Shown: positions 8,740-20,176, counted from the first letter of the stretch. The stretch: DNA of 64,000 bases from Caenispirillum bisanense (GCF_039523075.1 NZ_BAAAEP010000008.1:32700-96699), one strand, 5' to 3'. Program-made: numbers and translations. The notes: a model not told the origin generated them from the letters alone.

Positions 8740-8772
8740 CTGCATAAACAATCCTGAGGTGAACGGAGCATC

Positions 8773-9069
8773 ATGTACGACGCCTTCGAGTGGGATGCCG
8801 GACGCAGCCGCGCCAACGCCGCTGCCCATGGCATTGACCTGGAAAGCGCGGCGACGATCTTCGACGGCCCCGTGCTGGCCCGGCCGGACGACCGGGCGGC
8901 CTATGGCGAGCGGCGTTTCATCGGCGTGGGCGCCAGCCACGGGGTCGAGCTGACCATCGTCTTCACGGTCCGCTCGCCTCGGCTCTGCAGGATCGTCTCG
9001 GCACGGAGGGCCCATGGCCGCGAGCGGGAAGCGTATCACCAGGCTGTCGCGCACAGCGTTGCGCGCTGA
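8773..9069 (+). CDS. brnT: BrnT family type II toxin
   Basis: 98-residue BrnT (DUF497) protein, an RelE-fold ribonuclease toxin that cuts RNA and halts translation when free. Family hallmarks are the opening FEWDAGRSRANAAAHGIDLE, then IFDGPVLARPDDR, the GERRFIGVG strand and the C-terminal RIVSARRAHGREREAY, which carries the conserved basic residues and the terminal Arg/Glu/Tyr pattern. GGAG lies 7 bases upstream of the ATG. The antitoxin gene overlaps its 3' end by 56 bases, giving the usual toxin-first order. BrnTA complexes are known to repress their own promoter. Confidence 0.9.
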   Translation: MYDAFEWDAGRSRANAAAHGIDLESAATIFDGPVLARPDDRAAYGERRFIGVGASHGVELTIVFTVRSPRLCRIVSARRAHGREREAYHQAVAHSVAR

Positions 9070-9322
9070 CGGAAACCGGCTGCAGGCCCTCACCGGCCGC
9101 AGCGATGCCGACATCGAGGCGGAGGTGGCCGGCGACCCCATGGCCGCCCCCATCACCGGCGGCGACAGCTGGCGCGGCGCCGAACTGATCCAGCCGGATG
9201 AAACGGTGGTGGTGTCGCTGCGGGTGGAACGCGCCGTCGCCGACCACTTCAAGGGCCAGGGCACCAGCATGGAGGCCGCCATGGCCGCCGCCCTGAAGGC
9301 CTGGGCGGAAGGGCGCCGCTGA
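9014..9322 (+). CDS. brnA: BrnA family antitoxin
   Basis: 102-residue antitoxin matching the BrnA pattern: an N-terminal linker, the central LTGRSDADIEAEVAGDP region that wraps the toxin, and a C-terminal ribbon-helix-helix DNA-binding domain (VVVSLRVERAVADHFKGQG, then a helix SMEAAMAAALKAWAEG). It neutralises BrnT and provides operator binding. It overlaps brnT by 56 bases, indicating translational coupling. This length is usual for the family. Confidence 0.88.
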   Translation: MAASGKRITRLSRTALRADGNRLQALTGRSDADIEAEVAGDPMAAPITGGDSWRGAELIQPDETVVVSLRVERAVADHFKGQGTSMEAAMAAALKAWAEGRR

Positions 9323-9495
9323 CGGCCGGCAGCAGCGATGACGACACCGGGTGCCGGGGGCTCCTCCGGCCGCCCTTGTCGGACATTCGGATGTTGCGTC
9401 AAGCGGGGCTTCCGAGTTCTTAAAATTTCACGTTTTTGCGGCGTTGTCCCCCTCTTTATGGTTTGCCCCTGCGCGGCTTTGGGGTATGTGGTCGT

Positions 9496-9525
9496 TTGCG
9501 CAGGCCCGGCCCCGGCTGATACACT
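9496..9525 (+). promoter_or_regulatory. Candidate promoter of the mut operon
   Basis: TTGCGC (9496-9501) and TACACT (9520-9525) with an 18-base spacer lie about 130 bases before mutA, in an A+T-richer stretch that starts near 9415. The gap 9323-9657 holds no gene. The match to consensus is moderate. Confidence 0.4.
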
Positions 9526-9551
9526 CACGGGACCCGAATGCCTGCATCCTC

Positions 9552-9587
9552 GGCGGAGGCCCCCGCCCCATTCGGGGGGCTCCCGCC
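9552..9587 (+). promoter_or_regulatory. Hairpin in the mutA leader
   Basis: 9552-9564 and 9575-9587 form a 13-bp G+C stem with two mismatched positions and a 10-base loop, inside the presumed mutA 5' leader. No U-run follows and no cobalamin riboswitch motif was recognised. It may only reflect high G+C content. Confidence 0.3.
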
Positions 9588-9657
9588 GCCGTCGACGGCG
9601 CGCCGGCTCGCGGCCGCGCCACGGAGCAACGTCAGGCAGGAACGGTCGGACACGAGG

Positions 9658-11753
9658 ATGAGCGACGACACTCTCACCCTGGCGGGTGACTTCCCCGCCA
9701 CCAAGGACTTGTGGCTCGCGGCTGTCGAGAAGGTGCTGAAGGGCGCCCCCTTCGACAAGAAGATGCTCACCAAGACCTATGAGGGCATCACGCTGCAGCC
9801 GCTCTACACCGGGGCGGACTGGGCGGCGGAGGGTGATCCCTCGGGCCTGCCGGGCTTCGCGCCCTTCACCCGCGGCGCCACCGCCGCCGGCACCCGCGCC
9901 GCCGGCTGGGACATCCGCCAGCTGCACACCCACCCGGACCCGGCCGCCGTCAACAAGGCGGTGCTGACCGACCTGGAGCGCGGCGCCTCGTCCGTCACCC
10001 TGCGCCTGGACGAAGCCGCCCGCCGCGGCGACGATGCCGACGCCGCCACCAACCTGGCCGGCCTCGGCGGGCTGATGGCCTATACCGCCGCCGACTTCGA
10101 CGTCGCCCTGACCGGCGTCTATGAAGACCTCGCCACCGTCGCCCTGGAGGCCGGCGCCGCCTTCCTGCCGGCCGCCGCCCTGCTGGCCGCCCACTGGCAG
10201 GTGAAGGGCCTCGACCGCGCCGCCGTGCGCGCCGCCTTCAACGCCGACCCGCTCGGCTGGCTGGCCGCCACCGGCGAGCTGCCGGGCGGTGCCGAGGTGC
10301 AGCTGAAGGCCCTGGCCGACCTCGCCGCCTGGACCGCCGCCAACTGCCCCAACGCCACCGCCGTGGCCGTCGACACCGGCGCCTACCACCTGGCCGGCGC
10401 CACCGAGACCCAGGACCTCGCCATCGCCATGGCGACCGCCGTCGCCTACCTGCGGGCCATGACCGCGGCCGGGATGAGCGTCGAGGCGGCGGCGCAGCAG
10501 ATCGTGTTCTCGCTGCCCGTCGGCACCGAACAGTTCCTCGCCATCGCCAAGCTGCGCGCCGCCCGCCGGCTGTGGGGCCAGGTGATGGAGGCCTGCGGCG
10601 TCAGCGGCGATGCCGCCCGCATGCGGCTGGCCGCCGCCACCGCCGAGCGCGTGGTCAGCCAGCGCGATCCGTGGGTCAACATGCTGCGCACCACCGTCAC
10701 CACCTTCGCCGCCGCCGTCGGCGGGGCGGACAGCGTGACCGTGCTGCCGTTCGACGCCATGCTCGGCCTGCCGACCGATTTCGCCCGCCGCATCGCCCGC
10801 AACACCCAGCTGGTGCTGATGGAGGAGAGCAACCTCGACAAGGTGGTCGATCCTGCCGGCGGCTCCTGGTACGTGGAGACGCTGACCGGCCAGATGGCCG
10901 ACGAGGCCTGGACCCTGTTCCAGGACATCGAGAAGCACGGCGGCCTGCTCGCCTGCCTGGAAAGCGGCCACGTGCCGGCGAAGATCGAGGCCGCCCATGC
11001 CGCCCGCGCCAAGGCGCTGGCGACCCGCAAGGACCCCATCACCGGCGTGTCGGAATTCCCCAACATCCACGAAAAGCCGGTGGATGTGGTGACGCCGGAC
11101 CTGGACGCCCTGCGCCGCGCCGCCGTCGCCCGCGTGCGTGACGGCCGCCGCAGCGCCGCCCTGCCGCTGTCCGACCTCGGCTCGGGCGCCGTCACCGCCG
11201 CCGCCGTCGAGGCCGCGGCCGCCGGTGCCACCCTCGCCGCCCTGGCCGCCGCCCTGGCGGCCGCCGGCGAGGCGAGCGTCGTCAAGGCCCTGCCGCAGCG
11301 CCGTCTGGCGGCGGAGTACGAGGACCTGCGCGACGCCGCCGACGAGTTCATGGTCACCACCGGCGCCCGCCCGCGCATCTTCCTGGCCAGCCTCGGCCCG
11401 GTTGCCGTCCACACCGCCCGCGCCACCTACGCCAAGAACTTCTTCGAGGCGGGCGGCATCGAAGCGGTGGGCACCGCCGGATACGACAGCGCCGAAGCCT
11501 GCGTGGCGGCGTTCAAGGAGTCGGGGGCGCCCATCGCCGTCCTGTGCTCCAGCGACGACGTCTACGCCGAGCTGGCGGAAAAGACCGCCGCCGGCCTGAA
11601 GACCGCCGGCTGCCGCAAGCTGTTCCTGGCCGGCGCCCCCGGCGAGCGCAAGGACGCCTATACCGCCGCCGGCATTGACGGCTTCGTCTTCCTCGGGTGC
11701 GACGCGCTGGACACGCTGCGCTCCACCCTCGCCCTCATGGGAGTGATCGACCG

Positions 11754-11757
<4 letters not shown>
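9658..11757 (+). CDS. mutA: Methylmalonyl-CoA mutase, small subunit
   Basis: 699-residue alpha/small subunit of methylmalonyl-CoA mutase, which interconverts (R)-methylmalonyl-CoA and succinyl-CoA with the catalytic large subunit. The start MSDDTLTLAGDFPATKDLW at 9658 matches the family N-terminus; the sequence between 9538 and 9658 is a leader. The TIM-barrel domain fills about residues 40-500. The C-terminal B12-like domain (about 560-699) lacks the DxHxxG cobalamin motif, as expected for this non-catalytic subunit (it has ASLGPVAVHTARATYAKNF there). It overlaps mutB by 4 bases (ATGA). Confidence 0.95.
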
Positions 11758-13958
<2,201 letters not shown>

Positions 13959-13962
13959 CGGC

Positions 13963-15012
13963 ATGGCGGCTCCGGGCGTTTCCGACTACGGGGGCTTCGC
14001 GCCGAAGCGCGCGGCCCCCGCACGTCGTCAGCTGACCGTCGACGACTACGTCGCCGGTGTGCTGAAGGGCGACCGCACGGTCATGGGCCGCGCCATCACC
14101 CTGGTGGAAAGCCGCAACGCCGAGCATCGCAAGCTGGCGCAGCAGATTCTGGTGAAGCTGCTGCCCCACGCCGGCCGCGCCCACCGCGTCGGCATCACCG
14201 GCGTGCCGGGCGTCGGCAAGTCCACCTTCATCGAAGCCCTCGGCAAGCACCTGACCGGCCAGGGCAAGAAGGTGGCGGTGCTGGCCGTCGACCCCACCAG
14301 CGCCCGCACCGGCGGCTCCATCCTCGGCGACAAGACGCGGATGAACGAGCTGGCCATCGACCCCGACGCCTTCATCCGGCCGTCGCCGTCGTCCTGCACC
14401 CTCGGCGGCGTCACCCGCACGACGCGCGAAACCATGGTCATCGTCGAGGCCGCCGGCTACGACGTGGTGCTGGTGGAGACGGTGGGCGTCGGCCAGTCGG
14501 AGACCATGGTGTCCGAGATGGTCGACTTCTTCCTGGTGCTCATGCTGCCGGGGGCCGGCGACGAGCTGCAGGGCATCAAGAAGGGCGTGCTGGAAATCGC
14601 CGACATGATCGCCGTCAACAAGGCCGACAGCGATCCGCAGAAGGCCCGGCTGGCGGCCCGCGAATACCGCACCGCCCTGCACATCATGACCCCCGCCAGC
14701 CCCAACTGGCAGCCGCCGGTGGTGACCATCTCCGCCCTCGGCAAGCAGGGGCTGGACGAGCTGTGGACCCATGTGGCCGATCACCGCAGCAAGCTCACCG
14801 CCTCCGGCGAACTGCCGGCCAAGCGGCAGGAGCAGCAGTTGCAGTGGATGTGGCAGATGGTGCGCGACCAGCTGATGGACGCCCTCACCGGCCACCCGCA
14901 GGTGCGCGAGCAGCTGCCGGAGGTCGAGCGCGCCGTCGCCGCCGGCGACCTGACGCCCGCCCTCGCCGCCCACCGCATCCTGGAGACCTTCGGCATCCGG
15001 TTCGATCTGTGA
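13963..15012 (+). CDS. meaB: MeaB/ArgK family G-protein chaperone of the mutase
   Basis: 349-residue SIMIBI GTPase that gates cofactor loading and protects methylmalonyl-CoA mutase. The Walker A motif GVPGVGKST is at residues 80-88, VDPTS and GGSILGDKTRM follow, the switch region includes ETVGVGQSE, and the base-recognition motif is NKAD. The C-terminal arm LDELWTHVADHRSKL supports dimerisation. It begins 4 bases after mutB, and a 4-base GTGA overlap links it to the next gene. Its position directly after mutB confirms the mutase-specific role rather than the older ArgK arginine-transport annotation. Confidence 0.95.
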   Translation: MAAPGVSDYGGFAPKRAAPARRQLTVDDYVAGVLKGDRTVMGRAITLVESRNAEHRKLAQQILVKLLPHAGRAHRVGITGVPGVGKSTFIEALGKHLTGQGKKVAVLAVDPTSARTGGSILGDKTRMNELAIDPDAFIRPSPSSCTLGGVTRTTRETMVIVEAAGYDVVLVETVGVGQSETMVSEMVDFFLVLMLPGAGDELQGIKKGVLEIADMIAVNKADSDPQKARLAAREYRTALHIMTPASPNWQPPVVTISALGKQGLDELWTHVADHRSKLTASGELPAKRQEQQLQWMWQMVRDQLMDALTGHPQVREQLPEVERAVAAGDLTPALAAHRILETFGIRFDL

Positions 15013-15551
15013 CCGTCGCGCGGCTGGCCGTCATCGCCCTGCCGCGCTGGTCCGATCCCGTCGACGGTGCCCGCGTACAGGCCCTGCGGCAGCGCCACGA
15101 TCCGCAGGCGACGCTGGTGCCGCCGCATGTGACCCTGGTATTCCCCACCGAGGCCGACAGCGACGCCGTGGCGGCGGAGGTGGCGGCGGCCGCTGCGGCG
15201 ACGCCCGCTCTGCCGCTGCGCTTCACCGCCATCGCGCCCTGCGCCGATCCGCTGTCGGGCGACACCTATGCCTTCCTGCTGCCGGAGGACGGCGCGGCGG
15301 TGACACGGCTGCATGACCGCCTTTACGCCGGCGTGCTGGCACCACACCTGCGCCGCGACATCCCCTACCGCCCGCATCTCACCGTCGGCCGCTTCCGCGC
15401 GGCGGCGGAGGCCGAGGCACTGCCGCAGACGGTCGACATGGCGGCGGCCCTGGACCGGCTGGCGCTGCTCCACCTGACGCCCTCCGGCGTGGCGGAGGTG
15501 GCGGCCTTTCCCCTGGCCCCCTCGCCGCTTTCCTCCGTCACAGGCACATGA
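15009..15551 (+). CDS. 2H phosphoesterase (2'-5' RNA ligase family)
   Basis: 180-residue member of the 2H phosphoesterase superfamily. Two HxT motifs are visible: PPHVTLVFP (about residues 38-46) and RPHLTVGRF (about 120-128). Their histidines form the active site that opens 2',3'-cyclic phosphates or related bonds. It starts with GTG at 15009 within the meaB stop (GTGA), so translation is coupled to meaB although no functional link to the mutase is known. Its 3' end overlaps the convergent small membrane gene by 14 bases. Substrate uncertain. Confidence 0.82.
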   Translation: MTVARLAVIALPRWSDPVDGARVQALRQRHDPQATLVPPHVTLVFPTEADSDAVAAEVAAAAAATPALPLRFTAIAPCADPLSGDTYAFLLPEDGAAVTRLHDRLYAGVLAPHLRRDIPYRPHLTVGRFRAAAEAEALPQTVDMAAALDRLALLHLTPSGVAEVAAFPLAPSPLSSVTGT

Positions 15552-15777
15552 ACAGCGGCGCCGGGCCGAAGCCGGCGACGATCACTGCCGGCGGCGGCGA
15601 CGGCGGCGGGGCGAAGGCAGCATCCAGAGTAGAGACGGCGCCGTAAGCCGTGAGCGCGATGCCGGCCACGCCCGCCGCCATACGCCCTGCCACCGGCCGC
15701 AGCCGGTTCACCACCGCCAGCGCCGCCACACCGGCGGCCAGGGCCGTGGCGTTGAGGATCAGGGTGGACAGAACCAT
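15538..15777 (-). CDS. Small membrane protein, unknown
   Basis: 79 residues with two hydrophobic segments (about 4-25 and 33-52), a Pro-rich linker and a third hydrophobic stretch at the C-terminus (VIVAGFGPAPLFMCL). The start at 15777 has GGAGG in good position. It is convergent with and overlaps the 2H phosphoesterase gene by 14 bases. No family recognised; a real gene is likely from the ribosome site and composition. Confidence 0.55.
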   Translation of the reverse strand: MVLSTLILNATALAAGVAALAVVNRLRPVAGRMAAGVAGIALTAYGAVSTLDAAFAPPPSPPPAVIVAGFGPAPLFMCL

Positions 15778-15935
15778 GGCCGCCTCCGCTGCATCTGTGG
15801 GTCGGGCTTGCGGGTCGCGTTGAACACCGCCGCACCCTGCCAGCCCGGCCGCGGCGCGGCCAGCAGCCATTCCGTGGCAATGGCGAGTCACGGAGGTGGC
15901 AGTGGCAGTGGCCGGCGCCCCCACCTTGCCGCCGC

Positions 15936-16661
15936 TCAGCGACCGTTGCCGTCGGCGTGGCGCAGGATGCTGTCGGCCAGGGCCGGGTAGTTCTTGTCAA
16001 AGTGATGGCCGCCCGGCCGCGACTCCACGGTGGCGACATCGGCCAGCAGCGGGCAGACCGACTTCGCCGTCTCGTCGGTGCCGTAGATGCACAGCAACGG
16101 CATGGGCAGGGCGCGGGCCTCCGGCAGTACGTCGGTGGCGTGGTCGTCGGGCTCGTCGCGGAACCAGCCGCCGACGTGGATCTCCCAGTTGGCCCAGGTG
16201 TAGCTGGTGAGCAGCGCGGCCGACACCACCTTGCCCTTCAGGTCCGGCGGCAGGCGGTTGGCGATGGCCGGCAGCACCGAGGCACCGAAGGAAAAGCCGA
16301 TCAGGATCACCTCGTCCCGCCCCCAGCGGGTCATGGCGCTGTCGACCACGGCGGCGATGTCGGCGGCGGTCTGATCCGGCGTGCGGCGGGTCCAGAAGTA
16401 ATGCAGGGCGTCGATGCCGACCACCGCCACGCCGCGCGCCTGCAGCAGCGCCGCCAGGTCGCGGTCGAGGTCGGCCCAGCCGCCGTCACCGGAAACGATC
16501 ACCGCCAGCCGCCGCGCCTGCGGCCCGTCCGCCGCCCCCGGTTCCTCCACCACCCAGCCGGGCGGATCGTCGGCCCGCGCCGTGGCCGGCGCCAGGGTGA
16601 GCGCGGCCACCACCGTCAGCAGCAGCGCCAGCAACATCCGCGGCAGAGGCACGTGCCTCAT
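15936..16661 (-). CDS. acvB: AcvB/VirJ-like periplasmic lipase-fold protein
   Basis: 241-residue exported alpha/beta hydrolase. Residues 1-30 are a signal peptide ending ATARA. The mature part matches the AcvB/VirJ domain: VIVSGDGGWADLD, YFWTRRTPDQTA, the nucleophile elbow GFSFGAS (Ser124), and PGGHHFDKNY with the likely catalytic His near the C-terminus. In Agrobacterium and rhizobia, AcvB/AtvA is encoded with the lysyl-PG synthase and has been described as hydrolysing aminoacyl-phosphatidylglycerol. The ATG overlaps the mprF stop (ATGA), giving the same operon here. This is the short single-domain form. Confidence 0.85.
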   Translation of the reverse strand: MRHVPLPRMLLALLLTVVAALTLAPATARADDPPGWVVEEPGAADGPQARRLAVIVSGDGGWADLDRDLAALLQARGVAVVGIDALHYFWTRRTPDQTAADIAAVVDSAMTRWGRDEVILIGFSFGASVLPAIANRLPPDLKGKVVSAALLTSYTWANWEIHVGGWFRDEPDDHATDVLPEARALPMPLLCIYGTDETAKSVCPLLADVATVESRPGGHHFDKNYPALADSILRHADGNGR

Positions 16662-19240
16662 TTCGTGATCACTCCCCTGAAACCGCCGCCGATCAGGCCG
16701 GCGACGTCCATGGCCACCTTCAGCAGCACCGGCCCGCCGGGCGCGGCCAGGAAACGCGGCCGCCACTGCGGCTGGAACTTCTCCTTGTACCGGCGGATGC
16801 CCTGGAAATTGTAGAAGCCCTCGCCGCGCTCGAAGATCATGGCGCCCACCCGGCCCCACACCGGCGCCAGCGGGTTGTCGGGCAGGCCGGCCAGCGGCGC
16901 CATGCCGAGGGAGAACGTCTCCCACCCCTCCGCTTTCGCCCACAGCATGATCTCGACGAACAGGAAATCCATGATGCCATAGCCGCCGCCGGGCAGGTGG
17001 CGCATCAGGTCGACGGTGAGTTCGCGGCGGTCGCCGGCGGGCCACAGGTTGGCGAAGGCCACCACCTGCCCGTCGCGTCGGGCGACGGCGATGGGGAAGC
17101 GGGCGAGGTAGTCGGGGTCGAAGCGGCCGAGGGAGAAGCGCTTCTCGCGTGCCCGCCGTTCTTCCAGCCACGCCTGCGACACCCGCGCCAGATCGTCCAT
17201 CAGCGCCCCGGCGGCGCCGGGCGGCACGACCTCGAACGTCGCCCCCTCCTTCACCGCCCGCCGGTGGCAGTAACGGAGGTCGGCGCGCGGCTTGCCCTCC
17301 AGGCTGAAGCCGGCGAGCGGCACCACCGCTTCCTCCCCCAGCTTGACGAAGCGCAGGCCGAGGTCGAGGTAGAGCGGCAGCGTCTCCGCCCGGATCTGGT
17401 AGAACACCGGCCACGAGGCGGTGCGGTCGCACAGCTCGCGGAACGACCACACCAGATCGGCGGCGGCGGCGGGGTTGCCGACCGGGTCGCCCATGGCCAC
17501 CAGCGACCGGCCGCTGGCGCCGTACATGAGGAAGGCGTCGCGCTCCGGCGAGAACAGGAAGGACTTGTCGCCCAGCAGCGCCAGGCAGGCGGCGCTGTCA
17601 CCGGCGCGGGCGACGATGGCGGCGGCCTCAGTCACCTCGGCGGCGGTGGCGACGGTCGGCCGCGGGGCCGCCGGGCCGGCGAAATGCATGGCCAGCAGCA
17701 CCAGGGCCACGCCGGCCGCCAGCACGGTGGCGCGCAGGGCGCGCGGCGCCTCCGCCTCGAAGGCGAAGGTCCACAGGTCGTAGGCGGCGTATTCGCCGTG
17801 GCTCCAGGTGAACCAGCCCAGCCACAGGCTGGCTGCCAGCGCCACCCCCACCGCCGCCAGCCAGCCCGGCGTCAGCGGCTGGTGCAGCAGCGAGCCGTGG
17901 CGGTTGAACACCGGCCGCGCCAGCCACAGCAGCACGGCCAGCAGGGTCATCAGCGTCGCTTCCTCCCAGTCCCAGCCCTTCAGCAGCGACAGCACGGCGC
18001 TGCCCAGCGCCAGCGCCAGCACGCCCAGCCAGGCGCTGTCCAGCCGCCGCAGCAGGCCGCGGGCGAGCACCAGGCACAGCAGTCCGGCGATGCTGCCGAG
18101 AACGTGCGAGGCCTCCACCACCCCCAGCGGCAGCACAGTGGAGAGCATGTCGAGGCGGCCGGGCGCCGCTGGCGTGGCCGACGACACCAGCATCACCAGC
18201 CCGGCCACCACCGTCAGCACGGCGAAGGCCGGCGGCGTCAGGCGGCGGCTGACACCGGCGACGCGGCGCAGGGTGGACTGGGCGGCGGCGCGCTTCTGCG
18301 CCAGTTCGATGCCCACCAGCAGCGTCACCGCCACCACCAGCGGCAGCACGTTGTAGATCAGGCGGTAGAGGATCATCGCCGTCAGCACGTCGGCCGCCGG
18401 CACGCCGGGCAGGAAGACCAGCAGCAGCCCCTCGAACACCCCGACGCCGCCCGGCACATGGCTCACAACGCCCGCCATGATGGCGATGGCATAGAGGCCG
18501 AGGAAGCCGGCCAGCGACACCGGCAGGTTTTCGGGCAGCAGGATGTAGAGGACGCCGCCGGCCGCCATCCAGTCCAGCGTCGACAGCGCCACCTGGGCCA
18601 GCGTCACCCGCAGCGCCGGCAGCGGCAGGCGCCAGCCGCGCACCGCCACCGCCGTCCGCAGCGAGGCGGCCCCGATGTAGGCGCCGACGGCCAGCAGCAG
18701 CGCCACCCCGATCAGCTTCACCACCGGCAGCGGCAATTGCAGGGCGGCGGCCAGCCGCACCGGCTCCGCCACCGCCCCCGCCGCCCCGACCACGGCGGCG
18801 CCGAGGGCGATGCTGATGGTGCAGAACACCATCACGCGCGCCACGTCCAGCGGCCCGACCCCCAGGTTGGAATAGAACCGCAGCCGGATCGAGGTGCCGG
18901 TCAGCGCCGCGAAGCCGGCGGTATGGCTGATCGCCTGGGCGATGAAGGCGCCCGGCAGCACCTGCCGGTAGGGCAGCCGCATGCCGCAGTGGCGCAGGCC
19001 CATGTAGTCGAAGCCGGTGAGCGCGAGGTAGCTGCCGGCCGCCAGGGCGAGGCCGAACAGCACGTCGGTGCCGCCCACCCGCCGCAGGCCGGCATGGATC
19101 TCGTCCCAGGTGATGACCGAGGCCTCGCGGTGGATGACCCACAGGGCCAGCCCGAAGGCAAGCAGGCTCGCCACCGCCGCCAGCGGGCGGATCACGGTGG
19201 GAGACAACAGACGCTGCGGCAGCGGCGACTTGAACGGCAT
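16658..19240 (-). CDS. mprF: Phosphatidylglycerol lysyltransferase/flippase MprF
   Basis: 860-residue bifunctional membrane protein that transfers an amino acid (usually lysine) from aminoacyl-tRNA to phosphatidylglycerol and flips the product. Residues 1-510 contain about 13 membrane helices (UPF0104/flippase part, with HVPGGVGVFEGLLLVFLPG); about 540-850 form the cytoplasmic DUF2156 synthase domain (KSFLFSPERDAFLMYGASG, GYGIMDFLFVEIMLW, EGFYNFQGIRRYKEKFQP). The start MPFKSPLPQRLL at 19240 fits the first helix; the more upstream ATG would add a non-membrane extension without a good ribosome site. Operon with acvB. It modifies surface charge and gives acid and cationic-peptide tolerance in relatives. 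Confidence 0.93.
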   Translation of the reverse strand: MPFKSPLPQRLLSPTVIRPLAAVASLLAFGLALWVIHREASVITWDEIHAGLRRVGGTDVLFGLALAAGSYLALTGFDYMGLRHCGMRLPYRQVLPGAFIAQAISHTAGFAALTGTSIRLRFYSNLGVGPLDVARVMVFCTISIALGAAVVGAAGAVAEPVRLAAALQLPLPVVKLIGVALLLAVGAYIGAASLRTAVAVRGWRLPLPALRVTLAQVALSTLDWMAAGGVLYILLPENLPVSLAGFLGLYAIAIMAGVVSHVPGGVGVFEGLLLVFLPGVPAADVLTAMILYRLIYNVLPLVVAVTLLVGIELAQKRAAAQSTLRRVAGVSRRLTPPAFAVLTVVAGLVMLVSSATPAAPGRLDMLSTVLPLGVVEASHVLGSIAGLLCLVLARGLLRRLDSAWLGVLALALGSAVLSLLKGWDWEEATLMTLLAVLLWLARPVFNRHGSLLHQPLTPGWLAAVGVALAASLWLGWFTWSHGEYAAYDLWTFAFEAEAPRALRATVLAAGVALVLLAMHFAGPAAPRPTVATAAEVTEAAAIVARAGDSAACLALLGDKSFLFSPERDAFLMYGASGRSLVAMGDPVGNPAAAADLVWSFRELCDRTASWPVFYQIRAETLPLYLDLGLRFVKLGEEAVVPLAGFSLEGKPRADLRYCHRRAVKEGATFEVVPPGAAGALMDDLARVSQAWLEERRAREKRFSLGRFDPDYLARFPIAVARRDGQVVAFANLWPAGDRRELTVDLMRHLPGGGYGIMDFLFVEIMLWAKAEGWETFSLGMAPLAGLPDNPLAPVWGRVGAMIFERGEGFYNFQGIRRYKEKFQPQWRPRFLAAPGGPVLLKVAMDVAGLIGGGFRGVITK

Positions 19241-19440
19241 GGATGCGGAGACTCGGGGAGGGAGCGGGTGCTCCGGGCGACGCCTCTGGTACTCCGGTTG
19301 GCGGCGGCGGAAAAGTGAATTTTCGGCCAGCACCCGCGACGATGGCCGTCCTGCCGCAACGGCCAAATGGCCCTGTTGATTCCGGGGGCGAAGGGGGAAA
19401 CTGTCAGTCCATTCATCTTGCGTGACTGTCACCGGCCATC

Positions 19441-20132
19441 ATGACCCTGCATACGGCGCTCGTCCTGCTCGCTGCCACCTTCGTTGCCGCCCTGCTGCCC
19501 GGCCCCGGCAACATGGCGCTGTCGGCCCGCGCGCTGGCGCAGGGCGGGCGGCGGTCGCTGGTGTTCCTGGTGGGGATGCTGGCCGGCGATGCGGTGTGGA
19601 TCGCGCTGGCGGTCGGCGGCCTGGCGGTGGTGGCCAAGGCGCTGGGGCCGCTGTTCGTGGCGGTGAAGATCGCCGGCGGGCTCTATCTCGTCTGGCTCGG
19701 CATCAAGCTCCTGCGCAGCCGCGGCGACGACCCCGAGGCCGCGCCGCCCGCCGCCGTCGAACAGGCGCCCTGGCGCACCGGCCTGTCGGGGCTGGCGCTG
19801 ACGCTGGGCAACCCGAAGGTGATGCTGTTCTACATCTCGGTGCTGCCGACCCTCATCGACCTGCAGGCGCTGTCCGCCGCCGGGGTGGCGGCGACGCTGG
19901 CGGTCATCGTCGTCGGCGCATGCCGGCGTCCTGCCGCAGGATGTGGTCGACCAGCCAGCGCCGCAGNNNNNNNNNNGTCATCGTCGCCGGCGCCGCCGGC
20001 GGCCTGCTGCCGTGGCTGATCACCGCCAGCCGCCTGCGCGGCGTGCTGCGCTCCGCCGTCGCCCGCCGCCGCGTCAACCGGGGTGCCGGGGTGGTGATGA
20101 TCGGCGCCGGGGCCGCCGTCGCCGCCGCCTGA
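19441..20132 (+). CDS. LysE family exporter, broken by a scaffold join
   Basis: RhtB/LysE-type amino-acid exporter with N-terminal LLPGPGNMALSARALAQG and VKIAGGLYLVWLGIKLL. The coding frame is lost at 19920, passes through foreign sequence and ten Ns, and resumes in another frame at 19977 (VIVAGAAGGLLPWLITASRL). The 10-mer gtcatcgtcg occurs at 19903 and again at 19977. Deleting the 74 bases between gives an uninterrupted 618-bp, 205-codon gene, exactly the length of the neighbouring paralogue at 20177-20794, with homologous residues in register. The gene is thus probably intact in the organism. Substrate unknown. Confidence 0.85.
19920..19976. other. Scaffold gap with chimeric contig end
   Basis: Ten Ns (19967-19976) are preceded by about 46 bases that do not belong to the LysE gene. 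On the minus strand these bases read LRRWLVDHILRQDAG, resembling the last helix of a hemerythrin domain with its HxxxxD motif. They are probably a misjoined contig end. Confidence 0.75.
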
Positions 20133-20176
20133 GCCGCTGCCCCTTCCGCTTCTCCCTGCTTAGCGACGCCGCCATC

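Noticed and set aside
9323..9657. Cobalamin riboswitch before the B12-dependent mutase
   Set aside because: No B12-box-like sequence was found; only a G+C hairpin and a promoter-like pair are visible.
8692..11412. 906-codon open frame antisense to brnTA and mutA
   Set aside because: Crosses two well-supported genes and an A+T-rich promoter; Gly/Arg/His-rich artefact.
16997..19318. 773-codon open frame antisense to mprF
   Set aside because: Gln/His/Arg-rich shadow with no ribosome site; mprF on the other strand is unmistakable.
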